NCBI GenBank assembly: GCA_948099385.1
Contig: CANUEZ040000020.1
Span: forward strand, 5,984,501 to 6,048,500
DNA length: 64,000 nt
Origin: Fasciola hepatica
Lineage: Eukaryota > Platyhelminthes > Trematoda > Plagiorchiida > Fasciolidae
Reading direction: 5' to 3'
A model generated the notes under the pieces. That model was not told where the DNA came from, ran no database searches, and saw only the letters and a list, made by a program, of their open reading frames with translations. Below, in pieces: positions 1-9,871 of the stretch (within the stretch, counting starts at the first letter, position 1; every line of letters begins with the position of its first letter). Both the position numbers and the translations under genes were made by a program.

Positions 1-499
1 CTAACCTGGAATCCCAAAAATTTGTTGGCAACCCCCGAAATGCACCATCATAGAACCAGTGGGAATGAAGACTAACCGACACGATAATGACAAAAAAGAT
101 GAAACGGTTTTGCCAACCAAAAAATATGCACGAGTGAAAATGCTCAATGGGGATACGTACACGCGATAAGGGAAATCTAACGTATGTTAGACAGGATAAA
201 TATGGCCGACGAAAGGTGGGAAAAACTACCGTATGCGTGACCTAGCAGGGTCAATTCGGCGGGATTATTCAAAAACTATAAATGAAACATGGTCACCGGT
301 CATCCGAAGGCTCACTCATTCAGCTTCAAGGACCTCGTTCATCGAGGAAATCAACGACAAATAACGTGAAGTGCAAACCGCGTGCATTCTCACAGGGCCC
401 GAGTACAGAGACCGCACACTGGCGTGTGTCGGTGAAGTGTTCCGGAATTAGCGCTTACCACTGCCGCGCGCGCGAAGCGTGCAGCCAAACAAGTGGAAG
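1..499. other. unassigned left edge
   Basis: No confident coding or RNA feature. The segment may still belong to the 3' end of the minus-strand non-LTR element that starts at about 500, but I could not see a protein signature in it. Confidence 0.4.
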
Positions 500-1060
500 G
501 CGATGTGATCGGCTTGTCACTGTACTGCAGGTCTTTCCTCGCTGAACCTCCACCATCCCAACAGACAGCTCTTGGACTACTTTAAAGAAGGCCACCTCTT
601 TTTGACGAAGGCTGTGCACTCCTGGAAGTGGTCTTCGAATTTCGGCCTTGCTGTCGCTTTGTGCGAGGGTGAGAACCACTCCGCCTATTTTCAGGACAAT
701 GCTGATTCATGTCCTAGTGGCCCTCCACAGGATTCACGGGCAACCAGCTTGCTCTGCTTCGCCCCTTTGAAGTTGGGGTTATGACATCAACCCAGTTATT
801 TTCCGTTGCATTGCATCAAACGTGAGCGGTTTACTTCCCCAGTTACCGTTAAATCCACTGATGCTCTTGTTACTAGATTACCTTTACCTTCATTTATCGG
901 CCTTCCCATTTGTTTGCTCACTTGAGCATCTCGTTTTTACTGACCAGAAACTTCCGATGACCTGGTCCAACAGCCTCCACGTAGTCCACAAAATATGAAA
1001 CGCTTGAGCTTCAGTGCTTTAGCCAGGTCATTTATAAGGGGCAGGAATAGTAATGGTCCG
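500..1060 (-). pseudogene. non-LTR retrotransposon RT, 3' half (N1), cut by E1
   Basis: Read on the minus strand from 1,060 downward, the first residues are GPLLFLPLINDLAKALKL, the reverse transcriptase segment that follows the conserved SGVPQGSVLGP turn. The catalytic FADD box that should follow has decayed to a FCGL-like sequence. Further on the frame is broken by stops and only faint thumb-domain similarity remains. The upstream half of the same protein lies on the other side of E1 (7,733-9,151), so one ancestral gene was split by that insertion. Family knowledge: such elements copy themselves by target-primed reverse transcription. This copy is dead. The end at about 500 is approximate. 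Confidence 0.6.
1056..1060. repeat. target-site duplication GTCCG, left copy
   Basis: The 5 bp GTCCG directly precede the TGTAACAGCC start of the E1 left LTR and recur directly after the right LTR at 7,728-7,732. Five-base duplications are usual for BEL/Pao integrases. Confidence 0.9.
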
Positions 1061-1439
1061 TGTAACAGCCGGTCGTGGAAAATCCCCCTTTTTCCCTCGC
1101 GATTCAGTGTTTTTTCCCAACATCACTCATTTCCATACACTATTGACTTGTCTTTACGAACTGGTCGTTTCTATGGAACAATTGTTGTTTGTTCGCGCCC
1201 AGAGCGCTATTTTGGCACATCCTTGTTCAGGACCTGCGTGACGCACGTGCTGTCTGCTCACACACTGCCATTCGGTTTCTCGTTGTTGAGTCTTTGTGAT
1301 CGTATTATTGAGGTTTGTATATTGTTTATGTCATTGTTTATTTTAATAATCTAGTATCGTAGAATTATCACGGATAATCGCCTTCTGATTTCGGGATCCG
1401 TTGCGAATTTGGCTACGCATTGCTCAAACGTTCGTAACA
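1061..1439 (+). repeat. E1 5' LTR
   Basis: 379 bp, TGTAACAGCC to TTCGTAACA. It is identical to 7,349-7,727 except for one transition at offset 203. By family knowledge it should hold the promoter and polyadenylation signals; I saw no clear AATAAA. Confidence 0.92.
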
Positions 1440-1481
1440 ATACTCAATAGATCTATTTGAAACGAGGAAAAATCACGCAAA
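1440..1481 (+). other. E1 leader, expected primer-binding region
   Basis: Only 42 bases separate the 5' LTR from the gag ATG. The bases next to the LTR (ATACTCAATAG) do not begin with the TGG expected for pairing to a tRNA 3' CCA end. The same spot in E2 is ACACTCAATGG, with a TGG about 9 bases in. The primer is therefore unresolved. Confidence 0.4.
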
Positions 1482-4400
1482 ATGCCAAGAAAAGGATCAA
1501 AAGCAGTCGAATCCGGACAGGAAGTAATACGGCAAGTCTCTGGGGAGGTTTTGGGTACATATGATTCTTTAGTTAATGCTAGATCGCCTAGTCCTGTCAG
1601 TGCTAGCTCATGTGTTATTGAAAGCAATATTGATCGTAGGGATGTCGATTTATATAAGCTGAGAATACTAGAACTAGAGCAACAGTTACTTTCGGCTAGA
1701 CTACAGGCGCATGGAGCAGAGAAGTGTACACAGAAACAGCGAGAGCATGAGACCAGTGACTTCGACACTTCCGATAGGTTAGAGTGCAATAAGGTAGGGA
1801 ACCCCACGCCGGTCGCCGAATACAAACCACCATCGATCGATCTGCCTAGAGTGGAGTTAACGGTTTTCGACGGGCGAGCTGAGCAATACTGCAAGTTTGT
1901 CAAACAGTTCGAGACGTTCGTTGAAAACAAGGTAAACGACCCTGGGCAAAGGCTTCTTTACCTTACTCACTACTGCCGAGGCCGAGCGCGAGAAGCTATC
2001 AACGGGTGCACCATGCTCGATCCAGAACAAGGCTACACAAGGGCAAGAAAGATTCTGAGGGACTTGTTTGGCCAACCTTTCAAAGTAGCCCGTAACCTAA
2101 TAGAGGGCGTGATGGCAGAGGCAAAGAGAACCAAGGGCGACGTCTACACCATGGCCGACCTGGTGATCAAGATGCAGAACTGCTCAATAGCCCTCGACCA
2201 TTTAGGTTACAGGGCTGACCTAGACGCCATGCACATTTTGGAAGGCATAGTCCGTCACCTCTCTCCCGAACTACAGGGTCGGTGGGCGGAAGAAGCTGAA
2301 CGGATAAGCCGAGGCGACAGAGGAGCCAACTTCGAAGACCTGACTGAATACTTAGACAGGCAAACGAAGATAGCTGGCAGCAGATTTGGCCGACTCATCC
2401 GGGACAGCAACCGAGCAAACAAGCCCGGTACTAGCCAAGCCCAAGCCCCTGTACGGGAACATACAAAGTACCAGCCTTGGACCAACACACACGTTATTTC
2501 ACGAGATGCTACGGCGAAACCAAATTGCAGATCCTGTGGTACTAGCCATGGCCTACCAGAATGCCCCAAGTTCGGCAACGCCACAATAAACGAACGGTGG
2601 GGAATGGCGAGGATGGCAGGAGCATGTTTCATCTGTCTCAACACCACGCACCGGGCAGCAGCCTGTAGAACAAGGAATCGATGTGGTTACGAGGGCTGCA
2701 CGGGCAGACACCATCGGCTGCTGCATCAGGCGAGAGTAACCATATCCGAGGCGAGTGCCAAGCCCAGCGTGATTTGTTCAACTTCACAATCTGCCAGTAA
2801 ACCGGTACGTTTAGGCGTAGTGGCCGTGGGAGTAGTGACTCCGACTGGGATAGTCAAGGCGTTGGCTTTCGTTGATAGTGGATCCGACACCACTTTAGTG
2901 AAAGAGCGGTTTGCCGACAAACACCAACTGGCTAAAGGTGCGACGTCGTTAGCAGTGAGCACGGTGGGTGGAACACAGGTAATGACTGCCGGTAGATTAA
3001 GGCTGCAACTCATCTCTCTAGACACTAACGAGGAAATTGAACCAACGGAGGCATTCACGTTAGCGGATCTCCCCATGCGAGCACCAAGGTCGGTGGACGC
3101 AATCTTGACTCGGTGGCCCCACCTGCAGGATGTAACCGTCGTAGACTGGGAAGATGATGAGGTGGATCTCCTAATCGGATGCGACGTGCCAGAGGCGCAT
3201 TGGGTGCTTGACCAAAGAGTGGGCGACCGCCAGGCACCTTATGCCGTGCGCACGGCTCTGGGATGGATGTTATACGGTCCAGTAGGGGTACGCGGTTCCG
3301 TGAATTACTTATCCGCCGAAACGGACCGCATAGAGTATCATCTGCAACGGCTGTATGAAAAGGAGTTTCATGACATTGGAGACGAAAGACCGACGTTGTC
3401 TCAGGAGGATCACTTCGCTCTACAAACGGTGCAGCAAGGCTCTGGAGGCCTCAAAAAACAGTTCGAGGTTCCCCTCCCATGGCGCACACCGGTCGGCTCG
3501 TGGACTGACAACAGAAATTATGTTCTCCAACGATTACTACGACTAAAAGAACGCTTCATTCGAGACCAGAATCTGTGGGAACGATACGCGGATTTGATGA
3601 AGCGAAACAAAGCCCTCGGTTACGTTGAAAAGGTGCCTGTCAACACCGACAGCAAAAGGGGTATCTGGTATCTGCCTCACCATCCGGTTATCAACCCCAA
3701 GAAACCCAATAAACTGCGGGTGGTTTTCGACTGTGCGGCCAAGTTCCAGGGCAAGTCGTTAAACGATCGCCTACTACAGGGGCCTGACTGGACCACACCA
3801 CTGATCGATGTTCTGTGCCGTTTCAGAGTGGGTAAAGTGGCTTTGTCTGCTGACATTAGGGAAATGTTCCATCAGGTGAAGATTCCGGTAGGAGAACGAG
3901 ATGCTTTGCGTTTCCTGTGGTGGGAAGGGAGCGACCGGGACAATGCAGTGGTGAATTATAGGATGACCGTCCACCCCTTCGGAGCCATATCGTCACCATT
4001 TTGTGCCAACCACGCCCTCCAAGAATCAGCGAACAGACATGGCGATCTAGTACATCGGACGGTGGTAGAAAGCGTCAGCAGGAACTTCTACGTCGACGAC
4101 TACCTTGGGTCATTCGATGATGTGGAATCAGCTCTAGAGCAGTTCAGGGGTCTGACGAGATTGCTGGAAGAGGGCGGCTTCCATCTAACTAAATGGATGT
4201 CGAACGCTTCAGAAGTGCTGAAGGTCATCCCGTATCACGAAAAGGCCGAAAGGGTAAGAGATTTGGACGGCTCTCCACTTCCTATCGAGCGCACTTTAGG
4301 GATACAATGGGACGCGGAAACGGACGATTTTGTTTTCGAACTGAACGTTCCCGAGCTGCCAATAACCCGTCGTGGCATACTATCTGCCGTCTCAAGTTTG

Positions 4401-4808
4401 TTCGACCCGCTCGGTTTCGTCTCACCGTGGCTGCTACCCGGAAAGATCTTGCTGCAGCGGCTGTGCCGTAAGAAAGTTGATTGGGACCAGGCACTGGACC
4501 AAGGGGACCGGCTGGACTGGGAAGAATTTCTGAACACCTTGAAGAAATTAGGGGACATAAGAATCCCACGATGTTTGACCCCTGGCCATACGACACGGAC
4601 TGGAGAACTACATGCCTTTTCCGATGCATCCGAAGTCGGTTATGGAGCTGTGGTGTACGGACGATGGTGCGCAGGAGATGGACAATATACCACGAGGATC
4701 CTGTTCGCCAAAGCCCGCGTTGCCCCACTGAAGTCGGTCTCAATCCCACGCCTTGAACTCAGCGCAGCCGTGTTGGCAGTCAGGGTGGTGCAAGCTGTGA
4801 AGAGATAG
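1482..4808 (+). CDS. BEL/Pao gag-pol polyprotein (gag, PR, RT, partial RNase H)
   Basis: 1,108 residues from a true ATG. Residues 55-90 form a Leu/Gln-rich likely coiled coil. Residues 120-300 are the gag core (DUF1759-like). CCHC-type knuckles are C349-C352-H356-C361 and C382-C385-H390-C395, followed by a further Cys/His cluster at 401-415. The aspartic protease active site is DSGS at 465-468. RT begins near 700, with catalytic D791 (ALSADIREMF) and YVDD at 870-873. The SSLFDPLGFVSP stretch (971-982) marks the Pao A17-like region. RNase H keeps D1048 (HAFSDAS) and E1092, then the frame ends at TAG (4,806-4,808). E3 keeps about 49 more bases here, including the FWADS box with the next catalytic Asp. 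The downstream frame continues at 4,811. Gag packages RNA; PR, RT and RNase H process and copy it. Confidence 0.9.
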   Translation: MPRKGSKAVESGQEVIRQVSGEVLGTYDSLVNARSPSPVSASSCVIESNIDRRDVDLYKLRILELEQQLLSARLQAHGAEKCTQKQREHETSDFDTSDRLECNKVGNPTPVAEYKPPSIDLPRVELTVFDGRAEQYCKFVKQFETFVENKVNDPGQRLLYLTHYCRGRAREAINGCTMLDPEQGYTRARKILRDLFGQPFKVARNLIEGVMAEAKRTKGDVYTMADLVIKMQNCSIALDHLGYRADLDAMHILEGIVRHLSPELQGRWAEEAERISRGDRGANFEDLTEYLDRQTKIAGSRFGRLIRDSNRANKPGTSQAQAPVREHTKYQPWTNTHVISRDATAKPNCRSCGTSHGLPECPKFGNATINERWGMARMAGACFICLNTTHRAAACRTRNRCGYEGCTGRHHRLLHQARVTISEASAKPSVICSTSQSASKPVRLGVVAVGVVTPTGIVKALAFVDSGSDTTLVKERFADKHQLAKGATSLAVSTVGGTQVMTAGRLRLQLISLDTNEEIEPTEAFTLADLPMRAPRSVDAILTRWPHLQDVTVVDWEDDEVDLLIGCDVPEAHWVLDQRVGDRQAPYAVRTALGWMLYGPVGVRGSVNYLSAETDRIEYHLQRLYEKEFHDIGDERPTLSQEDHFALQTVQQGSGGLKKQFEVPLPWRTPVGSWTDNRNYVLQRLLRLKERFIRDQNLWERYADLMKRNKALGYVEKVPVNTDSKRGIWYLPHHPVINPKKPNKLRVVFDCAAKFQGKSLNDRLLQGPDWTTPLIDVLCRFRVGKVALSADIREMFHQVKIPVGERDALRFLWWEGSDRDNAVVNYRMTVHPFGAISSPFCANHALQESANRHGDLVHRTVVESVSRNFYVDDYLGSFDDVESALEQFRGLTRLLEEGGFHLTKWMSNASEVLKVIPYHEKAERVRDLDGSPLPIERTLGIQWDAETDDFVFELNVPELPITRRGILSAVSSLFDPLGFVSPWLLPGKILLQRLCRKKVDWDQALDQGDRLDWEEFLNTLKKLGDIRIPRCLTPGHTTRTGELHAFSDASEVGYGAVVYGRWCAGDGQYTTRILFAKARVAPLKSVSIPRLELSAAVLAVRVVQAVKR

Positions 4809-4810
4809 TA

Positions 4811-6631
4811 CTTTACTACATTAACAACGTACGGAGCCGGTTTAGTACTTTCGTTGCTAACCGGCTCACGATTATCCACGATGAATCAGCCACGCACCAG
4901 TGGAGTCATGTCAGGTCTGGCGATAATCCGGCCGACCTGTGCTCCCGAGGTGCGAACAACTTCAGGCAACTGGACACGTGGACGAGAGGGCCAAACTTCC
5001 TGCAATTGCCCAAACAGGACTGGCCCGTGTTTGAATTAACCCCCCCTACGGAATTGGAACTGGAGATCAAAGGCGAAGTGATAGCAATCAACGTCGTCGA
5101 AGCGTCGTCCATTCTATCGCGACTGGTCAGGTTTTCTTCCTGGATGAAGACGCTTCGTTCGCTAATTTGGTTAACCAGGTTCAAGATAAATTTACTAGTT
5201 ATGAAAGGGCTACGGCCCTCAGGTCGGATACCGGTCGGCCCGATAGGTCCCGATGAGCTACAAGCGGCAGAGTACGATATTTTCAGAATGATACAACGCG
5301 AGGCTTTCGCCCAAGAACTCAAGAGGGCGGAAGAAGTGGGGCCGACCAATGAAGACATGCCATCTCCAAGAGGCGAGCTGAAGCGTTTAAACCACAAACT
5401 CATCAACGGACTGCTGCGGGTGGATGGTAGGCTGACCAACGCCCACCTGAACTTCGACACAAAGTATCCTATACTGCTGCCTGCGAGACAACCTGTAGTA
5501 GAGCTAATGATTCAACACGTCCACGCCGTGGAGGGACATGCCGGGGAAAGTCACGTGACGAGCGTCATCCGAAAGCGCCTTTGGTTGTTGAGAGGACGAG
5601 AGACTGTAAAACGCGTAATCCGACGGTGTGTGCAATTCAGGAGACGCAATGCCACAGCAGGCAAACAACTCATGGCCCCACTACCAGAATGCAGGGTGAC
5701 TTCGGGCTGGTGGCCGTTCAGTGACACCGGGTTGGATTATTTCGGGCCCTTGTGGATCAAGTGCGGGAAAAGATTAGAAAAGCGATACGGATGTATCATG
5801 ACGTGCATGAAATCACGTGCGGTACACCTAGAAGTCGCACATTCGATGACGACCGATTCGTTTCTACGGGCCTTGCAAAGATTTATCAACCGAAGAGGCG
5901 TACCGGCCGATATATACTCAGATAATGGATCGAACTTTGTGGGCGCTCAACGGGAATTGAAGCGTTGGCACAAGAACATAAACAGGGACGAACTGCAGAA
6001 TCGAACCGTGGCCTACGGCATACGATGGCATTTCAACCCCGCACAGGCCAGCCACCGAGGCGGCGTATGGGAACGCATGATCCGGTCCGCCAGACGGATA
6101 TTTCTGTCAATCATGGAGCAGCAGCCGCCCGACGACGAGACGCTGAACACCGTCATGACTGAGGTGGAGCGAATCCTGAACAACCGCCCCCTGGTTCCAG
6201 TATTGAACGGCGACCCCACCCACCTGGCGCTCACCCCGAACGACTTATTGACGTTAAGGTCGAACGAGGGTTTCCAAGGGCCGGTAAACCTTCGTGGGAG
6301 CTACCTCTACGGGTGGAAGCAAGCGAACTATCTGGCCAAGGTCTTCTGGAGGCGATGGCTACGGGAGTACCTACCGGCTTTGCAGACTCGGCAGAAGTGG
6401 CTGGCCAAAACAAGACCATTCAAAGTTGGGGACGTGGTTATGATCGCCGACGAACGCGCACATTTCAGCGCTTGGTCTTTGGGAGTAGTTACGGAAACCA
6501 TCAAAAGCACTGACGAAATGATAAGAACGGTGAAGGTGAAGACAGCTAACGGAGTGCTCATTCGTGACATACGCAGTATTAACCTACTCGAGAGCGAAGA
6601 CGGAGGAGCTGATAACCCTGAGGCTCAGTAG
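4811..6631 (+). pseudogene. 3' part of pol: RNase H tail, integrase, DUF5641
   Basis: This frame is open from about 4,811 and has no ATG at its head, so it is the displaced continuation of pol rather than a separate gene. The shift matches a deletion of about 49 bp (3n+1) at 4,806. Counting codon 1 at 5,006, the integrase zf-H2C2 has H178/H183 and C208, but the second Cys of CxxC is Phe (CVQF at 208-211); E3 has CAHC and E2 CITC. The DDE triad is present: D244 (GLDYF), D306 (YSDNGSNF), E356 (GGVWERM). Residues about 460-530 match the DUF5641 domain that ends BEL/Pao integrases. The protein would insert cDNA into the genome. Without a recoding event, integrase cannot be made from this copy as a gag-pol fusion. 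Confidence 0.85.
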
Positions 6632-7348
6632 ATCTTTTCACACCAGTAATCGAGGTGGATAAAGAAACACCATATATACCACACAATCTCCGTCAAACAC
6701 GTTAAGGTGCTCGCGGTCCTTTCGTTGACATTACAGAAGGTTCTTTCCGATATGTGGTGATGAGTGCGATTCCATTATACATCCCGATACATACACGCAT
6801 GCACGACGCACTCTACATCCCGTAAACCCATCATACATGTGACAGTGTTCTTTGTTTGCCTTTTGTTGACGCTACCGAATGCCCCTTGCATATGTGGAAG
6901 TAGCGGAGCTCAGGTCACACATACATGCTACATTTACTCGTTTTCTTGCCACGCGGTCTTTTGTTGACATTGCAGAAAGTCCTCCTTTGATGTGTAGTCA
7001 TACCTGTGATTTCATTGTAACCCCGGTACACACACACACACGCACACACACACACACACGCACACACACACACACACTCAAGCACGTACATCCAGGACCG
7101 GACGGCCCCTTACGAGGAAAACGTCTATGTGACCATTCACACCCGCCATCGGTCATTTGGTCTTGTGGAATGTGTAGACTAGCCTCACGTCTATGTATCC
7201 AGTGGATTAGGTGCGACCAGTAGTAGAACGTTGACGACGAGCATTAGACGCGCGCACTGACAGCAGGGCCTAGGCAGGTAGGAAGAATCAGTACCTTTAT
7301 ACCGAACCTTTGACTTTGCTAAGGATCCAGGAGGATTTTGGTGGGCGG
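6632..7348 (+). other. E1 3' UTR with degenerate ~120-150-bp repeats and polypurine tract
   Basis: There are at least three imperfect units, starting near 6,690, 6,830 and 6,950. Each contains a GTTGACATTGCAGAAAG-like core, then a TATGTGG or TGTGTGG word, and each runs into CA-rich sequence. Related units occur in the 3' UTRs of E2 and E3. The last 30 bases before the LTR (GGATCCAGGAGGATTTTGG, then TGGGCGG) are purine-rich and nearly identical in E2; they are the likely plus-strand primer. Confidence 0.65.
7028..7078. repeat. (CA)n microsatellite
   Basis: About 50 bases of CA dinucleotides interrupted by CG. It lies inside the E1 3' UTR at the end of one degenerate repeat unit. Confidence 0.9.
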
Positions 7349-7727
7349 TGTAACAGCCGGTCGTGGAAAATCCCCCTTTTTCCCTCGCGATTCAGTGTTT
7401 TTTCCCAACATCACTCATTTCCATACACTATTGACTTGTCTTTACGAACTGGTCGTTTCTATGGAACAATTGTTGTTTGTTCGCGCCCAGAGCGCTATTT
7501 TGGCACATCCTTGTTCAGGACCTGCGTGACGCACGTGCTGTCTGCTCACACGCTGCCATTCGGTTTCTCGTTGTTGAGTCTTTGTGATCGTATTATTGAG
7601 GTTTGTATATTGTTTATGTCATTGTTTATTTTAATAATCTAGTATCGTAGAATTATCACGGATAATCGCCTTCTGATTTCGGGATCCGTTGCGAATTTGG
7701 CTACGCATTGCTCAAACGTTCGTAACA
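7349..7727 (+). repeat. E1 3' LTR
   Basis: 379 bp; one difference from the 5' LTR (G at 7,552). Followed directly by the GTCCG duplication. Confidence 0.92.
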
Positions 7728-7732
7728 GTCCG
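7728..7732. repeat. target-site duplication GTCCG, right copy
   Basis: Matches 1,056-1,060. Confidence 0.9.
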
Positions 7733-9151
7733 TAACTGATCCCCGGGGACGCCAATTATCTCAAATACTGGCTCAGAGGCTGCATCTCCAACCCCAATGC
7801 AAAGCATCCTGTTAGTCGGGAGTCCAGCTATCCAAGTATGTAACTGTCCGCCTACCCCACGTGTTGTAGGTATACCCAGCAGCAGCCAGTGGTTCACCGA
7901 TTGGAAGGCCTTCCTGAAGTCTGGATAGCGAACTCTTACGTTTCCCTCTATTCTGTTGTGTTGAGACTATGTCCAGGAATCCGAGAATGTTCGAGGGACA
8001 AGTCTTCATTTTAAAAACCCAAGCCGCTCCTCACTTAGCAGACTGCTATCTCCCAAAAGCTTGCTGACGGGTTATCTAGAAGGTTTCATTGAGCATGCGC
8101 AAGGGATACAATTAATGCTTACTGGCGTGTAGTCAAGCTCCTGTGAGCGCAGTTCACCTATGAGGACATCCACTACCGTGGCTGCCTTCCAGTTGGTTAA
8201 CAGCACGCCTTGTGAAGCAGTCCCATGAAATACCCGACGGCCATGTCCACTTGCTTCAGCAGCCCCTGGTTTTATAATGGCCGGATGTGTGCCTCCCGGC
8301 CCTTGTCGAATAACTCTGGTGCCATTCCCATCGCCCCGGAGAGGGAGACATGTGTGGTGTGTCGGGTATTCCTAATGGGCCGTTTGGTGTCCTCTAGCGT
8401 CCCTGTATCCCTTCGATGCACCCTTTCACAGACTCCTACCCAGCTGATTGTTGCTAGTGTTCCCACTACCCTCCTTAGGGCACCTTTTGACTAAACCCGT
8501 CTGAAATAAATCTCAGGGTTTTGCTTAGTTGCTTTCGCCAACGCTAGCCCGAAGGATCATTTTGAGTTTCTTTGTCTTGAAATTCTGTTTATTTTAGCAG
8601 CCTTCCCTCGCTTTTGACTGCTTTGAACTTCTGCTAACTCCCATCACGCTTCCGGATAAATTTTCTAGCCTCCACCGTCCACCACATAGGCTTGTTTCGA
8701 GCTTTTTCTCTTGCAGTGGGACGAAATTGTCCTGGAGCTCGAGCAGGTTTCGCTTTATTATCTGCCACTTCTCCTACCTCAGCATCTCATCGTCTACGCC
8801 TCAGTCCATTTTAGCTGCTTCTCTGTTTAGCTTGGCAGCACTTGTCTTCCCGAAACTCCTACGCAGTTGTGTTCTGACCCAAAAACACTTAAGGTAGAGT
8901 GTAAACCTGATCAATACTTGATCACTCTTGCCCAAAGGTGGGTGAATGCGGAGCCCGTCTATTTCGCTCCCGCATTTAGTGAGTGCCAGTTGGAGATGGG
9001 ATAGTTGGCCTCTCGTTCCGTATCCGGTGTTTTCCGTTATGCTGGAAAAACAGTTTTCTGGGAAGCCACTCAATAAAGTCCCCCTCCAGTCCACAGCGAA
9101 TACGGCTTCCCGTGTTCTATTTAGCTCCCGGCAGGTTAAAATCCCTGGCAA
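7733..9151 (-). pseudogene. non-LTR retrotransposon EN-RT, 5' half (N1)
   Basis: On the minus strand from 9,151 downward, an endonuclease tail is readable: TRGQLSHLQLALTKCGSEID followed by PLGKSDQVLIRF, the usual LGKSDH-type end of the APE domain. Toward 7,733 the RT reads FRKAFQSVNHWLLL (the F-x-KAFD-x-VNH box) and, a few dozen residues later, IIGVPGDQLR, the start of the SGVPQGSVLGP turn. E1 has inserted exactly there; the turn resumes as GPLLFLPLINDL at 1,060. Several stops and frameshifts lie between. This is most similar to CR1/Jockey-type elements, but the clade is inferred from motifs only. Confidence 0.65.
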
Positions 9152-9331
9152 ACTGTGATAAATTTGCTGCCGCTTCTAACTGCTCCAGTGCCTGTGTGAG
9201 TCCTGCGTCTCCCGCCGCTTTTGAGTGTGAAAGCACGAAATTATAGGTTTTCTCGTGAGCCTCTTGACAATGGCAACACATAGCTGTTTGTTCGTTGTAT
9301 ATAAACTAACATGATTATGCACATGGCATGC

Positions 9332-9353
9332 TTCGGGCGCTTCCGAAATAAAC

Positions 9354-9410
<57 letters not shown>
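9332..9410 (+). repeat. stem-loop plus AATAAAC plus (ATT)n tail: 3' end of a retroposon
   Basis: TTCGG (9,332-9,336) and CCGAA (9,343-9,347) can pair around a 6-base loop. They are followed by AATAAACC and 56 bases of ATT repeats (9,355-9,410). The same arrangement, with a different loop, occurs on the minus strand at 17,073-17,116. A shared hairpin and simple tail is typical of non-LTR or SINE 3' ends. The body of this copy upstream is not recognised. Confidence 0.55.
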
Positions 9411-9411
<1 letters not shown>

Positions 9412-9871
9412 CCTTGCTTGCACTCGTTCCCTATTGTATTCTGAACCCACCTGCATTCTCGCCCTTGTCCTTGAGATATCTGTTACAATGCGGTATCTCC
9501 CCCTTGTGCGCTAGAAGACTTTGCCTGCCCATGCTGGCAGCTTATCGCTAATGTTACAGTCTATAACTGGCAGGGTTGAGGGGTTTGCGCCCTGGTTTCG
9601 GCTGCTTCCAGGTTCCCACTATCAGTACCCTTATTGACCCTGTCCCATGGTTCAGTTCCACCTTCCTGAGGACTTTCTGACCCTACCTTGATCCAAGACC
9701 CGTCCCGCTTTGGCCCATCTTAAGGTGGGCTCCTCATTGCCGTTTGCGAGCAGGCTTCTTCGCCTAGAGAGAGCAGGGTTGCCTTTCAACTTCCGTTGTT
9801 GTGGTTCTCTCTTTAGGCCCTCAGTTTTTCCCGAATCCCATTCAAATTTTCCTCACCTTTGCCATCCATGC
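9411..9871. other. unassigned
   Basis: I see no coding or repeat signature between the ATT tail and the E0 LTR. Confidence 0.4.

Larger units (their letters stand above)
1061..7727 (+). mobile_element. BEL/Pao LTR retrotransposon E1, young, full length
   Basis: A 6,667-bp element bounded by two 379-bp LTRs that start TG and end CA, and by a perfect GTCCG target duplication. In order it carries the 5' LTR, a short leader, gag-pol (1,482-4,808), a displaced pol frame with integrase (to 6,631), a 3' UTR with degenerate repeats, and the 3' LTR. I found one LTR difference (A at 1,264, G at 7,552), so insertion was recent. It sits inside the reverse transcriptase of the minus-strand non-LTR element N1. 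It is probably not autonomous: about 49 bp of the RNase H region is missing at about 4,806 and the integrase zinc finger lacks a cysteine. Named family hallmarks are the A17-like stretch after RT and the C-terminal DUF5641. Confidence 0.93.

Noticed and set aside
5006..6631. Integrase frame as a separate gene with its own start at 5,006
   Set aside because: The codon there is TTG and the frame is open upstream to about 4,811; it is the shifted end of pol.
7028..7078. CA repeats looked like a possible CRISPR-like or satellite array
   Set aside because: Plain dinucleotide microsatellite inside an LTR-element UTR.
9241..9514. Poly-Asn or poly-Leu open frames across the ATT tract
   Set aside because: They are translations of the ATT microsatellite.
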